From Karstenula rhodostoma CBS 690.94 (taxonomy: Eukaryota; Ascomycota; Dothideomycetes; Pleosporales; Didymosphaeriaceae): 64,000 nucleotides of DNA. The translations under genes and the position numbers were made by a program. Below are positions 21,690-34,158 of this stretch, one piece after another. The stretch covers positions 565,769-629,768 of the forward strand of contig MU001504.1 of the NCBI GenBank assembly GCA_010093485.1, given 5' to 3'. Every line of letters begins with the position of its first letter. Position 1 is the first letter of the stretch. Under the pieces are notes generated by a model. It ran no database searches, had not been told where the DNA came from, and worked only from the letters and a program-made list of their open reading frames with translations.

Positions 21690-22499
21690 CTACCCCTTCT
21701 CCACATCCACCCAAACCAGCATCGCAAACGTAACCGCAGTAATCTGTCCCGCATCAGCCAGTCTCTTTCACCTCTCACTCCACGTGACACCACCCAGCAC
21801 CGACTCACCGCCAAGCTGACCCCCATAACCCCGACAATCTCCCAACCCCCAGCCCACACCCTCCCCCGCACCAACGCCCTCTGCTGCCTCCAAAACCTCA
21901 CCGCGCCAACCACCAAAACCAGCATGCCCAGCGCAATGAACGCCGCCGCGAGCGGGACGCCCAGCACGAAGAACCCGATGCGCGGATTCGGCGTGGCCGT
22001 GTGCTGCAGACGGAAGAGCTGGGCGGTGATGACGCCAGTTATGGCAAGTGCGAGGGAGGTGCGTAGGTAGCCGAGGAAGGTGCGCTCGAGGGCTGGACAG
22101 TAGTATCAACGCGCTGCATACGTATGTAGGGAAGGGGGGGAGGTTACCCAGATGATCTCTGTGTGCGCCCTCGCTGATGGTCACGCTCACATTACTCGCC
22201 CAGAACCCCGTGACCCCGTCGTACCACCGCCGCGCTTCAGGGCTGGAGGTGTCTGTCGCTGTGCTTCTATGTGACGGCTGTGTGCTGGGATTTAGTCTGC
22301 GCTGCGAGTTGTTTCGCGAAGAGTTCCGCGCGGAACCATGGGGGATATCTTCTAGCTCTTGCGCGGTGCGGTGTCTGTCGGTTCGCAGGAATGCTTCGGA
22401 GTCGTGGTGCGGTGGGGGTAGAGGCACGTAGAGGGCGGATGGGGTGAGGGGCTGGGATGGCGGGGTGGGGTTTGGAGGGGCGGCGTCTGGCGATGTCAT
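21690..22499 (-). CDS. DUF202-domain integral membrane protein
   Basis: Three exons read from the minus strand: 22499-22148, 22092-21809, 21743-21690; introns 55 and 65 bases. 229 residues. The N-terminal 115 residues are Ser/Pro/Arg-rich and probably cytosolic. The C-terminal half is a DUF202 (YidH-like) membrane domain with three predicted segments: LERTFLGYLRTSLALAITGV, VLGVPLAAAFIALGMLVLVV with GAVRFWRQQRAL, and the short last segment VSLAITAVTFAMLVWVDV that only appears after the third exon is added. The charged helix before TM1 (RTFLGYLRTSLA) is the domain hallmark. Function is unknown; the domain also occurs in vacuolar Vtc1-type proteins. It converges on the arylsulfotransferase-like gene, with 143 bases between stops. 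Confidence 0.85.
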
Positions 22500-23525
22500 G
22501 GGGGGCGTTGGAGAGGGGGGGAGTACATTGTGGGGTGAGTGTGGTGTACGTCTACATGGTGTGTAGGGAAGGAAGGGAAGCGTGGTTCCCTGATGGCACG
22601 TTGACGCTAGCCAGCGGGAGGAGCAGCGGGATTACCATGGGCGCGGCGATGCAAGGGATCGGATATTTTGCATAGCCTGGGAGACAGGATAGAGTGTCGC
22701 CAAGGTAATATGAACACATTCTACTGTTTTTAATATTGCTTTCATGTTTTCTTGAACATGGGTGTTTCTTCGATGGCTATCGCGGAAGCTGGAATGCTAT
22801 CTTCGGCTCGTCGCCGGGTCGTCGGCAACGAGCAACTCACCACGGCCACTTGCAACCAAAGCATAGTTGTTGTCTACATTGGAGTTTCCTCATCACTTTC
22901 CAGAGAATCGAGCAGGCCAGGGTACGCATTCCTTACCACCCACAGTGACCGACAATGTAATTGATTTCTTGCCACGGGCACCTGCATGTGAACATTCATG
23001 GGGGATTATCAGGTTATAGCTTGATAAACATGTTGAAGAGTGAGACTGCAGGATGCGGTACGCGCTAGAATTCTAGTGTTTTGTGTCAGCTACTGCAACT
23101 CATCGTGCTACAACCATGCGGACAGTGCGTAATCTCACGGAAACTCTCACAGTATCACACTCGACAGATTCTATATAACGCTTGCATTGAAGCATATGGT
23201 CCTACCATCAAGTCAAACGCATAGATTCCCACTTGATATAAAAGGTGCCAATGCATATCATCCCTGAAAACAAGAAGAACGACAGCTCCGATCAACGCTC
23301 CAAACAATGCAAGCAGGCATCGAAACTCCGCAAATGCAAGGGCGGCCGTGGGCTCGGTGAAGAAGGCAGCGCAAAGCGTTTCGGTGCGAACATTAAAGGA
23401 TGTAAAGAAAGTCCGTCGGGACATAGCGAGCGAGACGTCGTACGGACCGGGATATCGTGAAGCGTGGAAAGGAAAAAAGGGTATCAGAAGGCGAAGAGGA
23501 AGACAAGGGCGGCTGCGTGGAAGGG
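22500..23525. other. Intergenic, DUF202 promoter to epimerase 3' end
   Basis: 1.0 kb between the DUF202 start and the epimerase stop. G-rich near 22.4-22.5 kb, then AT-richer. No gene recognised. Confidence 0.4.
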
Positions 23526-24978
23526 CTACGGCCACCAGCCCATGGCCTTGTAGCTCTCTATTACCTTCTCCACCTCTTCTTTGGTCAGCTTTTCATGCTG
23601 GTATCTGTGTGGGCCGTCAGTCTCGTCGGTCATTGATCGCTAGCTATGGCACGACTCACGTGAAGCCCGTTTCCTGCTCGAAAGCACTTCCGTCCAGACT
23701 CAGATCAATGTTGCTGAGGAGCTCCTTCTCCATGAAGGTAGTCAGAGGGGTGGTGTTGCTAATGCCGGCTTTGTTCTGCAGCTCCGCCCACGGATCCAGC
23801 GTCTCGTCGTTGACCTCGTCGACTACGTGATCCAAATTCATCCTCGCGAAAGTCGAGATAAGCGTGCCGTGGAACCCTGTACCGATATTGAAAATGTCGT
23901 GCATTAGGGTTGCCATGTGGCCTTGAGCTATTGATTTGTTAGCCAAACTCGGCAGGACGAGTGGGGAGAGGTCAATGCTCCGGGAAGCGAGATGTCGCAA
24001 TCAAGACCTGGGGAACTGTAGAGTTCCATTGGGCGGATGCACGGGACGATCGACTTACAGGTGTTGCCGTGATCACTGAGGTTGAAGGTCTGTGGTGAGG
24101 TGCGCGGGGCTTTGATGAACCAGTCCGCGCCTGTCCACAGTGCTCGGACGACGTCCTCGACGTGCACTGTGTTGGTCCGCAGATCCTCTTTCCATAGCCA
24201 CTTCATCTCCTTGCCCAGGGACTGGTACACGCGGGCCATGCACAGCGCTGTTCCCAGGAACTTGCTTGTGTAGGGGCCGTAGACGTGCGACGTGCGGAAC
24301 ACCAGCAGATTCAGCCCTTCGATCTTGGCAAGGTCTTCCTCGGCTTGCAATTTCCACTTTGCGAGCTTCGACCATGGCTTCGTCTTGTCGGTTTCTTTGC
24401 GGGGGACAGAGTCTGGCTTGTACACCATGCCGGTGCTGCTCTCGATGAAGCACTTGACTTTGCGCCGGGCAGCCTCCTTGCCCATGGCCATGGAGAGGCC
24501 GTATGTCCTCAGCTTGTATACCTCGTCCTCCTGCGAGAAGCGCGTCTCGCCGCCGCAGTTGAAGACAAAGTCGAACTCGTTGCCATTCGGGCGGTCAAAA
24601 ATGCGGGGAAACGACTCTGCGCATGGTCAGCCAGGTGTTGCTACGCAGCAGAGTGCAGCAGGGTGAGTGTTTGCAATGTGCAAAACGTACGTTCTCTGGA
24701 CGCATCGGCCTGCACAAAGCGCTCCCTGGTGCACACATGGTTGAATTCCGGGGCGAGCCAGGCGAGCTCCGGCAGGTGCTTGTCGACGAGGCGTATTTCC
24801 GAGGCGAGGCTGTTGTCGTGGATGTACTTGGCGAGGAAGCGTCCGGTGTAGCCTTTGGCAGCGTTAGCAGTTGTGGTGGCGACAGTGTCCCGCATGACGA
24901 CGCACCCAGCCCACCAATGATCAGAACAGCGGGCTTGTCGCTTGCGGCGGGGGTGCTGCTCCCCTCTTCGACAGCCAT
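23526..24978 (-). CDS. NAD-dependent epimerase/dehydratase-like protein (extended SDR) with altered active site
   Basis: Five exons: 24978-24906, 24852-24691, 24616-24059, 23927-23660, 23604-23526 (introns 53, 74, 131, 55); 379 residues. The first join makes the dinucleotide-binding loop VLIIGGLGYTGRFLAKYI (GxxGxxG). Further SDR landmarks are RLVDKHLPEL after strand 2, FDFVFNCGGETRFS, KCFIESSTGMVY and LLVFRTSHVYGPYTS. The usual catalytic YxxxK reads LAKWK here, so the tyrosine position is Leu, and the protein may bind NAD without normal catalysis or use another residue. The C-terminal part (THVED-like RTNTVHVEDVVRALW, NIGTGFHG, ending YKAMGWWP) is characteristic of a conserved fungal group of unknown substrate. 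Confidence 0.85.
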
Positions 24979-26503
24979 GACGAGGGCGTGCACTGAAAAG
25001 GAACGAGTGGGGAGTGGTTCGGTGCAGCAGCGCGACAGGATATTCGGTGTGGGCGAGCTGTCGTGTAGCTGCAATGACAGGATGCTGCACGGAGCGGAGG
25101 ATGGACGCTGATGGGGCTCAGGCTGCAACGTGCAGGGCCAGGGCTCGTCTCTCCGATTCCGTCAGCGGGCAGGACGTGCAGGGGGGCGGCAACGTGCGAT
25201 TGGAGAGAGGGGCTCCACGCAGCTACGCGATGCGAGGAGCAGGCGCAACATCAGGAGAGAAAATCCGGGCCATTTCGGTGAGCTCTTGTGGCGAGGTCGA
25301 GTCTGTTGTGTGCTCCAGCGTCAGTGGCATGCAGCAGCCCTCTCGTTGATCCACCGAGGCGTCAAGTAGCGTCCTGGAGCGAGCGTCGCGCAGTCTGAAG
25401 CAGTACACAGTACACGCCCTGTCCTGAGCTGAACCCCCTGCGCTGCCATGGCGTCGAAGCGGCTGCTGGCCGTGTCCGTCGCGGTACCAGGCTTCAGAAG
25501 CCAGGCTAATAACACGACTGGCTGGTTCGTCCAAAACGCTACTCACTCACTCCGACACCCAAGTCTCTGCCTGGTAGATTCCACGTCTCTCAGGACATGC
25601 CATCCCGTGTCACCGCACAACCCTGGCCACGACATCGGCATCGGGCGCATATCGCGTTGCACATCAACGGGCGGGCACATCAAGCTGCATGCACTGCCAA
25701 TTGGATTGGACGCCAGGACCCGTTCCCATGCAGCCCCCGTATCCAACGCTGCAACAAGCCTCCTGAACAGAACCGCCATGCAGCCCCATTGCCTTGAAGG
25801 CGGCAGCCCACTTCGCTTCTACTTTCCACTTTGTGTCCATGGTCGTCCACGACTTTGTGAAAGCCACCTGATGGCATGCACGAGCGTGACCGCGGCGCCC
25901 CAGCCCGCGGGAACGAACTGCCCCAAGCTAAGCCCCAAGTCAGGTCGAGCCCGATGGGTAAAGATGCCTTCTTCCAATGCAATGCCCCTCCCATCTTCTG
26001 TCGTGCTTCTGCTGCAGCGCTCCGCCAATCCAACATCCGTCCCGCACCTGCATGCATCCTCTGCCGTCCCACCTTCGCCTCACCGGCCAATGAGACCCAC
26101 CATCGAATGCCTTGCAACCTCGCTTACCAAGGTGGACATATACAGTACGATTTGTGATATTGAACTATGTAGCTTTCAATGCCCCCACCAATGCAAGCAC
26201 CGCGCAAGCTCTACGCCGTGAGCCACCTATGTACGCCGGGGCTAGACTGAACTTTTCAGCGAGCAACCCGACCGCTATGCTGCAAAGAAACAAGCGCCAA
26301 CCACTTCGCGTCCACTCGCCCAGGAAAAATGCTCCAAGCATACCCACCCTGCCCCTACAGAATGCGAGAATGCGTCAAACGCCAAATCCATTCATCCTGC
26401 TTCGTCCACTACATGCCATCTTCCAGACCAACGCCCCTCCCCCCTAAATGCTGAACCTAGTGCTCGAGCCATATGGCCCGAGCTCCACGCCGCCCCTTCA
26501 CCT
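24979..26503. other. Intergenic, epimerase promoter to topoisomerase 3' end
   Basis: 1.5 kb. Open frames at 25.4-26.4 kb on both strands are Cys/His/Pro/Ala-rich and lack domains. Nothing supported. Confidence 0.4.
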
Positions 26504-29500
26504 TTAGAATTCCCAGTCCTCTTCGACTGACTTGATCGCCCAATCGAACTTCTCGCGAAGAGTCTTGGAGAAGAAACGCTCAATTGGGACGTTGAATTTC
26601 TTCGAGAAGACAACCGTGAGGCGGGGGTCGATGTAGTTCTAGTGCACGTTAGCGTTTGCTTACATTGCCCACGCTCAAGAGACTTACGATCTTGGAGGTG
26701 CCCAAAGCCACCTCTTTGTTCCCCTCCTTGTCCTCCATCTGAATCTTCATATTTTCTATCCGCTGGTTGAGCTTCTCAATGTTTGCCTCCATCTTCTCCA
26801 CCGTAGGACCTTTGCCCTCCGCTTCGACCTTGCCAGTTTTGTGCTCCTTGCGCATCTTCTTGCCAAAGTCGTCAGCCTCCTTGAGGAGCTCGTCAAGCTC
26901 CTTGGCCTTCATCTCCTTCTCACCATTCGCCTTGAGCTTCTCGTTGTCTTTTTCAAACTTCTTCTGGATCTTAGTCCGCTTCTCTTCCACCTCCTTCTCG
27001 ATGTGGCTCTGAACCCACTCATCATCGAGGTCCTCGGGCCGTTCGAAGAAGTCAGCACCCCTTTTCTTCTTCTGCTTGGGGTCGATGTCGACAATCATCT
27101 GCTTGTTCCTCCAGAGTTGATACCGCAGACCATTGATCTTGTCTTGCATCTTCTCGATGGAACCCGCATGACCGGCAGCGACGGTTCGCTTGTGGTTACA
27201 GAGGATAGCGACTTGACGGTTGGCGTCATTGTATTGTTTGACCTTCTCGGGGATAGTGCCCGTGGCTTTCATCTCCTTCAGAAGTCTAGCCATAGTCCAG
27301 GACGCATTGTAGGTACGGAAGACCTTGGCGGTCAAGCCAGGCATGTACGACGTCAAGTGCTTGTTGAGGGCTGATGTAGTGAGCCTATCGAAGATGTCGT
27401 CCCCGGTCGACTTAGGCTGCTTCTTGAAGATCTTCAGATTCTTGAACACCTGTTCATCGACCGTAACCTCGTCGTAGAAGCGGATACTGTCTTTACCTAG
27501 GAAGTCAAAGATGACAAGGTTCGGCGGCTTCAGCGTAACGTGCTCATACTTCAAAGAACAGCACCCAACGGTGTCAGCTTCATCTTCACCCTTCTCGTTA
27601 CCCGCACGAAGAGCGAACTGATCGATGAGATAGATGGCCGTGGCGCGCTGCCGGTCCGCCATCTTCTCGCCTTTCAGATCACGTTTGTAATCGGTTCGGA
27701 TCCTGTCGATATGCTTTTTGAGCTCTCGTGCCTTCTCAAACTTCTTATAGTCGCTTTGGCCCTTGATATCAGAGTTTGCTGCAAGCATGACATATTTGTA
27801 GGCACCGTTGATGTTCTCCTGCCACATGGCCAACCACGTGCCTTCTTGGTCGTGCTTGACCTCCTTCCAACGATGACCTGCAGGAGGTTCCGGGACCTTG
27901 GCCTCTTTGCCAATGTTGATAGTGATCTGCTCCGGCATGACTCGCTTCTTGACGCGTCCGGTCTTGGGATGCTCACCACGACCACGGAAGAGACTCGGAG
28001 GTTCGACCCTGAAGTTGCCGACTTTCTGCTTGCGGTTATCCCACATGCAATACATGTAGGGAGCTTCAGCTTCGTCTTTTTCCGCCTTGAGAGCCTTCTT
28101 CTCGGCAGCAGAAAGAGACTTCTTCTTCACGCGTTCAGACTCGAACCACTCAAAGATCGGCTTGAAGTCGCATTTCTCGAAACTCGTGATCTTGACAGTC
28201 TTTCCATCCTTGTCTTTCCCGTGACCGGTCTTCTTCAAGATCGCGGAGAAATCTTCAAAGAAGTTCTTGACGAAGGTGGGATTCTCGACGTTGTGGGTAG
28301 AGTTGAGCATACTGCCAAAGAAAGTAGCGACCTCCTCGGCTTCGGGGTGTAGTGTGACTGGAACGCCATCGTAGAGTAGCTTGACGTGCTTCGGCAGAGG
28401 CTGGTATTCTGGCGGGAATACCACGCCGTTATGCTCTAGGGTGGTCCACTTCTTCGAGCCATCGCCCTTGGTTGGGTCTTCCCACCAACGGTATTCATCC
28501 TCTTCTTGATCCGCCTCCTCATCCTGTTCAGTCTTGGTCACAGCTTTGGCTTTGCCTTTCTTTGCAGGAGTCGCAGGCTCAGCCTTCACCTTCTTTGCTG
28601 AGGCCTTTGCAGGGGCCTTTGCAGGAGCCTTCTTCTTGGCAAGAGGGATATCGGAGTCGGACTCCTTCTTGACACCGTTCGATGCACGCTTTGCGGGCTG
28701 CTTCTTCTTCTTTACGATGGGTTCGTCGTCGCTGTCGCTCTCCTCTTTGGGCTTGCGCTTAGGTGCAGCCTTCTCTTTGTTGCGAATAGTCTTTGCCTCT
28801 TTCACGGCAGCTTGTTCAATCTTCTCCTTCTGTTTGATCAACTTCGCATTCAAAGGCGTGTCAGAATCCGACGACTCTCCAATCTGGGCGGCTGTGGCCT
28901 TCGGAGGTTTACGCGCTACCAAAGGCACATCGCTAAGTTCGGACTCAGAGTCGTCTTTGGGCTGCGCGGCCTGCTGCGATGTTCGTCTACGCTTGTTCTG
29001 AGACTAGTCAGCATGCCTCGAGACAAAGGGGCCAGCGACCGAACGCACCAAAGGCTTGTCATCTTCCTCAGAGCTCACTTCCTTGTAGGATTTCCCATTT
29101 GTGATGCTGTTGCGGGCTTTGCGCTTTCCGTTGACGGTGCCGTTTGTGGCTGGAGGATCGACGTCCATGGGCTCAACCGGGCCCATACGTACGGAGACAC
29201 CGGGTTCGACATGGCCATTGGACGGGAACTCGTTGTCCAATTTTTGGTCGACCTCCTTGGGAATGCGGACGTCTGATTTTGCTACTGCGTATGCGTCAGT
29301 TCGGGCCATGTTGTTGGGGATTGGCGGGCGATGGAGTTTGGTTGAAGTGAGACCCGGCGCGACCAAGAACGCAGAAGCGTCGCGCGCTGAGCGAACTTAT
29401 AGGCGAAAGGTGAAACAAACGGTTTGCGCAGATGGCAGAGAGACTCACCTGCACTAGCCCTGCCGCGCGCAATGGGCGCGTCGTCATCAGATGAAGACAT
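26504..29500 (-). CDS. TOP1: DNA topoisomerase I (type IB)
   Basis: Exons 29500-29449, 29284-29049, 28997-26688, 26638-26504 (introns 164, 51, 49); 910 residues. Relaxes supercoils by transient 3'-phosphotyrosyl nicking in the nucleus. The first 200 residues are Lys/Ser/Asp/Glu-rich with repeated basic patches ([24 protein letters not shown]), the usual nuclear, disordered N-domain. Core landmarks: [74 protein letters not shown] with the catalytic Arg, KLTSYM-like [20 protein letters not shown], and [12 protein letters not shown] charged linker precedes the C-terminal domain, where the active-site tyrosine lies in SKI-NYIDPR, formed exactly across the last intron. Complete by length and motifs. 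Starts divergently from the ATP synthase gamma gene. Confidence 0.96.
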
Positions 29501-30188
29501 GGTGAGGGTGGAAGGGCGCCGTTGGGGTGCGCGGTGCACGTTGATAAAACGAGAACGACGAAGTTCAGCTCTGCCCGGTAAGGGCCCGGGGTGGTGCGAT
29601 GCAGCGAATTGGCGTGCCTTGAGAGACGGGGAGAATGCTGCGAGGGCGCGTGCAAGGCAGAGACCGGCTTGCCGCGAGAGGTGCGACGGGTAAGTGATGG
29701 TGGAAAGGAAAAGGCGAGCCGTGGGCGAAGAATGAGGGCTGCGGGTTCTTTAAGTGTCAAAGGCACGAACGAACGAGACTCGCGATCGAGTCCCTGCTGC
29801 AGCCGCTAAGTCGGTAATATTCCCGTAACAATCGCTCACGTCGCGGCGAATAACGCGCGCTCACCATGGTAAACGCACCCATGCGCGCGATATTGTTGGT
29901 GCGGGAAGTGAAGGCAATGCCATCGTTCACGGACGGCAGCGCTGCGTGTTGTCGCCTTGCAAGTTGCCTTCGCCGTGGTGGCCGCTGCCTTTCGCCCTGG
30001 GCTGGGCCGTACCTGCCAGTGCTGCAAGGCGATTATGTAATGTTACCGCTAGCGCGCAAGCGCAGGGCAGGTGCAACTCTTGCAAAGCCCGAAGCACCAG
30101 CAGCACCTCCCGCAAGCAACACGCAGTCGACCTCGGACCCCGCCGGCTGTCTGCCATCTCCACTCCATCTCAATTCCTCCTTGCGCCC
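29501..30188. promoter_or_regulatory. Shared divergent promoter region, TOP1 / ATP3
   Basis: 688 bases between two divergent housekeeping start codons, GC-rich with CpG-rich stretches. No defined element identified; called from gene arrangement only. Confidence 0.45.
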
Positions 30189-31296
30189 ATGATGCTTTCA
30201 CGAGCTGCGCGTCCGGCTCTGAGGGCTGGCCTGGCCGCCGCCGCACGGTACGAAGCCCTGCTCGCAAGCTACCTCCCCTTCGCCCGCCCAGCAGCCATTG
30301 CATCCCCAATTGCATCAGCAACTGACCCGCATGCGATTGTCTAGGCCCGCTCCCCTCAATGCCCCTGCCGCCGCCACCTATGCCACCCTGCGCGAGATCG
30401 AGGGCCGCCTGAAGTCGATTCGCAACATTGAGAAAATCACCAAGACCATGAAGATCGTCGCCTCCACCAAGCTCACCCGCGCCCAGAGGGCCATGACCGA
30501 GTCCCGCCAGTACGGCCAGACGTCCAACACCGTGTTCGAGCAGGCCGAGACCAAGCCGCTGGAGGGCGACGGCAAGAAGACGTTGATCGTGGTCTGCAGC
30601 TCCGACAAGGGTCTCTGCGGTGGTATCCACTCTGGTATGTCCAGGGCGACCAGGAAGATCCTCCTTGAGCAGCCCGAGGCCGATCTCGTTGTCATCGGCG
30701 AGAAGTGCAAGGCGCAGTTGTCCCGTTCCAACGGCAAGAACATACTCCTCAGCTTCGCCGGCATCGGAAAGGACGTTCCCACGTTCGCCGACGCTTCCGC
30801 CATTGCCGACCAGATCTCGACGCTCCCGACCGACTACGCCTCCGTCAAGATTATCTACAACAAGTTCGTCAACGCTACGAGCTACGAGGCTCTCCCGATT
30901 GAGGCATTCTCCGAGGAGGCCATTCAGCAGTCGCGTAAGTCTAGGGTATGGGAAAACCCAGAGATATAAAACTAATTTGGTGTCAGCCAACTACGCCGCT
31001 TTCGAGATTGACGACGAAGTTCTCGGCAACCTCCGCGAATACGCTCTCGCCAACTCGCTGTACTGGGCGCTTGCCGAGGGCCACGCATGCGAGCAGTCTG
31101 CCCGACGAAACGCTATGGACGTACGTACAAATCGTGTCGATGAGCTGAATTGCATGCTGACATGTCGCAGAACGCCTCCAAGAACGCCGGTGAGATGATC
31201 ACCAAGTTCCAGATTCTCTTCAACCGTACCCGTCAAGCCGTCATCACCGGCGAACTTGTCGAGATTATCACTGGTGCGTCCGCTTCGGAGGACTAG
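30189..31296 (+). CDS. ATP3: Mitochondrial ATP synthase subunit gamma
   Basis: Central rotor shaft of F1, linking rotation of the Fo ring to ATP synthesis in alpha/beta. Exons 30189-30247, 30345-30934, 30987-31120, 31171-31296; introns 97, 52 and 50 bases; 302 residues. The N-terminus [20 protein letters not shown] is an amphipathic mitochondrial presequence. Family motifs: [57 protein letters not shown], and at the C-terminus [20 protein letters not shown] and [18 protein letters not shown]. All exon joins keep family-conserved sequence, including IQQS-PNYAAFEI and ARRNAMD-NASKNAG. Two ATGs (30189, 30192) could serve. Confidence 0.97.
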
Positions 31297-32620
31297 AGGA
31301 TTTCCTGATGTTAGACTACTTACCCAAAATGTCGGCTCCCTATCCGGAGCCAGGCTGTGTAGAATAAAGCTTGTCCATATGCTCCTTTGTCATCTAATCA
31401 GCCTCTGATGTTCTCGTATTGTCATATAACTGCATTCGCAGTTTCCTGCGCTCATAGAACGTCCCCAGGGCATATTGTTGCCGAGTTGTGCAAGACGTGA
31501 CCACTCGTGGCGCTGGAAAATGGGAGCAGATGCTGTTCACGCGACTTGTTAGACGACCATTGAACAATCTCTGTCTACAGATGCGACATAGATTGGGGCT
31601 TTGGATTAACCATTATCGCAAACTCACCTTTAGGTCTGTTAAAATTCATTGGGTACTATCACGATAGGTAAACCACAACCGGCGGCAGCGCACCAGTCTA
31701 TCGACGGACTCTTTTGATCGTCCAGATTACGATATGCAACCGATTTGAATCACTTTCTACATTGAACATGGGTCGAGCACCGGAAAGAGTATGCACAGTG
31801 TCGCTATGAATGAGATCATTCTGATCATTCGAACGTATATTCACAAGTGGCTGGTGATCACTGCCCATGCCGTCGTGTCACTGTCCGCGCCATCCATGAC
31901 TAAACGCAAAAACCAACAACCACATAAAACGAAGCGGCACGGCTGAGCGTCGTGAGTCGGATGATAATCATTTCGTGCCTGGTTTGGCTGCGAGTATCCC
32001 AGATCGGCCAATTGCGTTCCGTATCCGGAAAACGGGGAAGGTTGCGAGTGTTTCAACTCTGCAGGTGCGTGCAGGCCGTTGAAACAAACCGCCAGTTCGC
32101 TTCTGCCGTCTTCAGCAACCCAGCTTGCGAACGTCTGCAGGGGAGGTTGGCCGAGTCTATAACATGGCCTTGTAATGCTCTCGTTTCGGTTCCCTCTGTT
32201 CTACGTTCGTCACGACTTCTGCGAAGTACTGCTGGGATAAGCACAACTGAGTTGCTCTTGTCGCAGAATCCCTGCGAGTTAGTTCTACCCGGCAACAAGC
32301 AAACACCACCTGCATTCTACAGCGCAGCGCGCACGTCTCAGGTTTTCAGCCGGTCTGCTTCGAGTGCTCGCGCCTATAGTCGTCTCTCTTTTCCGAACCT
32401 CCATTAACGCTTTTTCTTTGGCCGTCCGATCGCTTCTTTCATTACCTCACTTTCGCCGCGTCAATTTGCATTTGAAAGACAACATCGAGCGACACCGCAC
32501 CGGCTTCGGCTCATATCGACCGTAGTACCTCCAGTGCCCCATCCACATCAATTCGACGACCAAAGGTTACCCTATAGGTAAATTGCTGAGATCATATGCG
32601 CAACAGGTGACCGGAAGCTA
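31297..32620. other. Intergenic, ATP3 3' end to conserved fungal gene
   Basis: 1.3 kb. AT-richer first half; pyrimidine-rich leader from about 32380 to 32530. No gene or repeat recognised. Confidence 0.4.
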
Positions 32621-33623
32621 ATGGTTCTGGTCCTGCGCAGCACCATGGTTCCCGAAAGTCAGTACTGCGAAATGAAGGCAGTCATACCAGAAGTCAAACA
32701 ACTCTTCCAATCGCGGCGCTATATCCAGTGTGCCAATGTCTGCGAACGCTTTCTGTCACGTCATCATGATGAGGTAGGTTCGTGTAAGCAACTCCCATTA
32801 CAACACTATCCATTCATATCGTACTTGAACGATTTTCCGTTAGAAGTGTCGGTACCCTGTAAACTAGGACGCGCAATGCAGTACCTTAACTTTGATACTT
32901 TACCCAACCGAATGTGCAAGCATTGACCAGATCTAGATTCATCCCGTTCACAGAGTCTATTTGCACTTTTACTTCGCTCTGGTCCACGACACAATGGCAC
33001 GCGAGACCACCCTGAAGCATCGCTCTGCCGGCCTGGAACTTGCAGAACAACATTATTGCGCCGCCATCGACATCCTCACACCGAGCGAACCCTACAATTT
33101 GGACGATATCCTTTCACCAGTATCGCCCACACCCGAATACTTAGGTGTTGCCGGCTTCCGACGCAATTCTCGTCTTTCCTTCCGCTCAGCAACATCTAGC
33201 ACCGGAAGTGACGATGAGGACAGGGCATGGGACCGTGTCGACAGCCCCTATGATAACGCCCCATCAAGAACTCACTCTTTCCGGACGGGGAGACCGCGAC
33301 CTACCCCTATCACGACCGTCGATGCGTCACGAGCATACCATGAGGATCGGTTCTCCGCCGAGTTGTTTGCACTTCTTCCTCTGTTGCATACGCATTTGCG
33401 TGGTGTCAATGAACTGAAGTCCGAGATGCCTACCCCACGTGGCTCCTTTTCACGCTCTCGTACCTCGATTTGGAGTTTGAGACCCCAGAGCCGCGACTCG
33501 ACGGGCTCGGACGAGAGCGAGCTGGATCAGGTGCGCTCCTCGAGGAAGGATGTGAACTTCCGGCCGAGGTTTGACCCAGCTGGTGTTCGCAAGCTGTGTA
33601 ATGAAGCGCTTGCTGAGCTTTGA
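32621..33623 (+). CDS. Conserved filamentous-fungal protein, TPR-like N-terminus
   Basis: Exons 32621-32773 and 32937-33623 (163-base intron), up to 279 residues. The join gives DE-IHPVHRVYLHFYFALVHD, matching the style of a conserved fungal family whose N-terminus is helical and TPR-like: AVIPEVKQLFQSRRYIQCAN, CERFLSRHHDE, then AGLELAEQHYCAAIDIL. The rest is Ser/Arg-rich and probably disordered (SFRSATSSTGSDDED; RGSFSRSRTSIWSLRPQSRD), ending with FDPAGVRKLCNEALAEL. The start could also be the ATG at 32645 or 32672; the latter begins MKAVIPEVKQLF. No enzymatic function can be assigned. Confidence 0.75.
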
Positions 33624-34158
33624 GATTGGTACTTTTGACCCAAAGACTCTATTATGTGCGCTTCGGGTTGTAGGCCCAGGGTGAGGGCAGCTGAGGCTGC
33701 ATGGTTCATACACTCACTCGGTCCAGATGTCACCTTTTCCTAACAGTTGAGGTCTTTCGATACCCTTTTCTTTCCTATGTTGTATTATTTCACCACTTGT
33801 ACCAACTGCTTGTTAGCTTTGTTGTATCTTCCTGCGTGTTGCTAGGCTAGCCTGCATCTATTTCCTGTTTTTGTGTACTTGTATTGTAAACTCCAAGGCT
33901 GGATGGAAGGTGGGGTTATGAAGACGGACGTTGACGAGACCAAAGTACAAGTGAAGCATGATGAGCATGCTGGGATGGGCGAGACAGTCGAACATATCAC
34001 ATATGAGGTATTAAGGCTTTACACGAGCCTTTCAAATCGATCTTTGATCTCTATCGCACAATGCGCCCCGTGATATCGTAACGCTTTTCCAAACCGCCAA
34101 TCCATGCCCATGAACGCCTGCAATGCTTGTTAAACGCCAACTGCGGCCGCTGCGCTGT
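33624..34158. other. Convergent 3' intergenic region
   Basis: 535 bases between two converging genes; T-rich around 33730-33890. No gene seen. Confidence 0.4.

Noticed and set aside
27540..28352. 270-residue + strand frame inside topoisomerase I
   Set aside because: Antisense shadow of a verified TOP1 exon.
30049..30990. 313-residue frame antisense to the ATP synthase gamma gene
   Set aside because: Shadow of a strongly codon-biased housekeeping exon; Leu/Gly/Asp-rich with no family resemblance.
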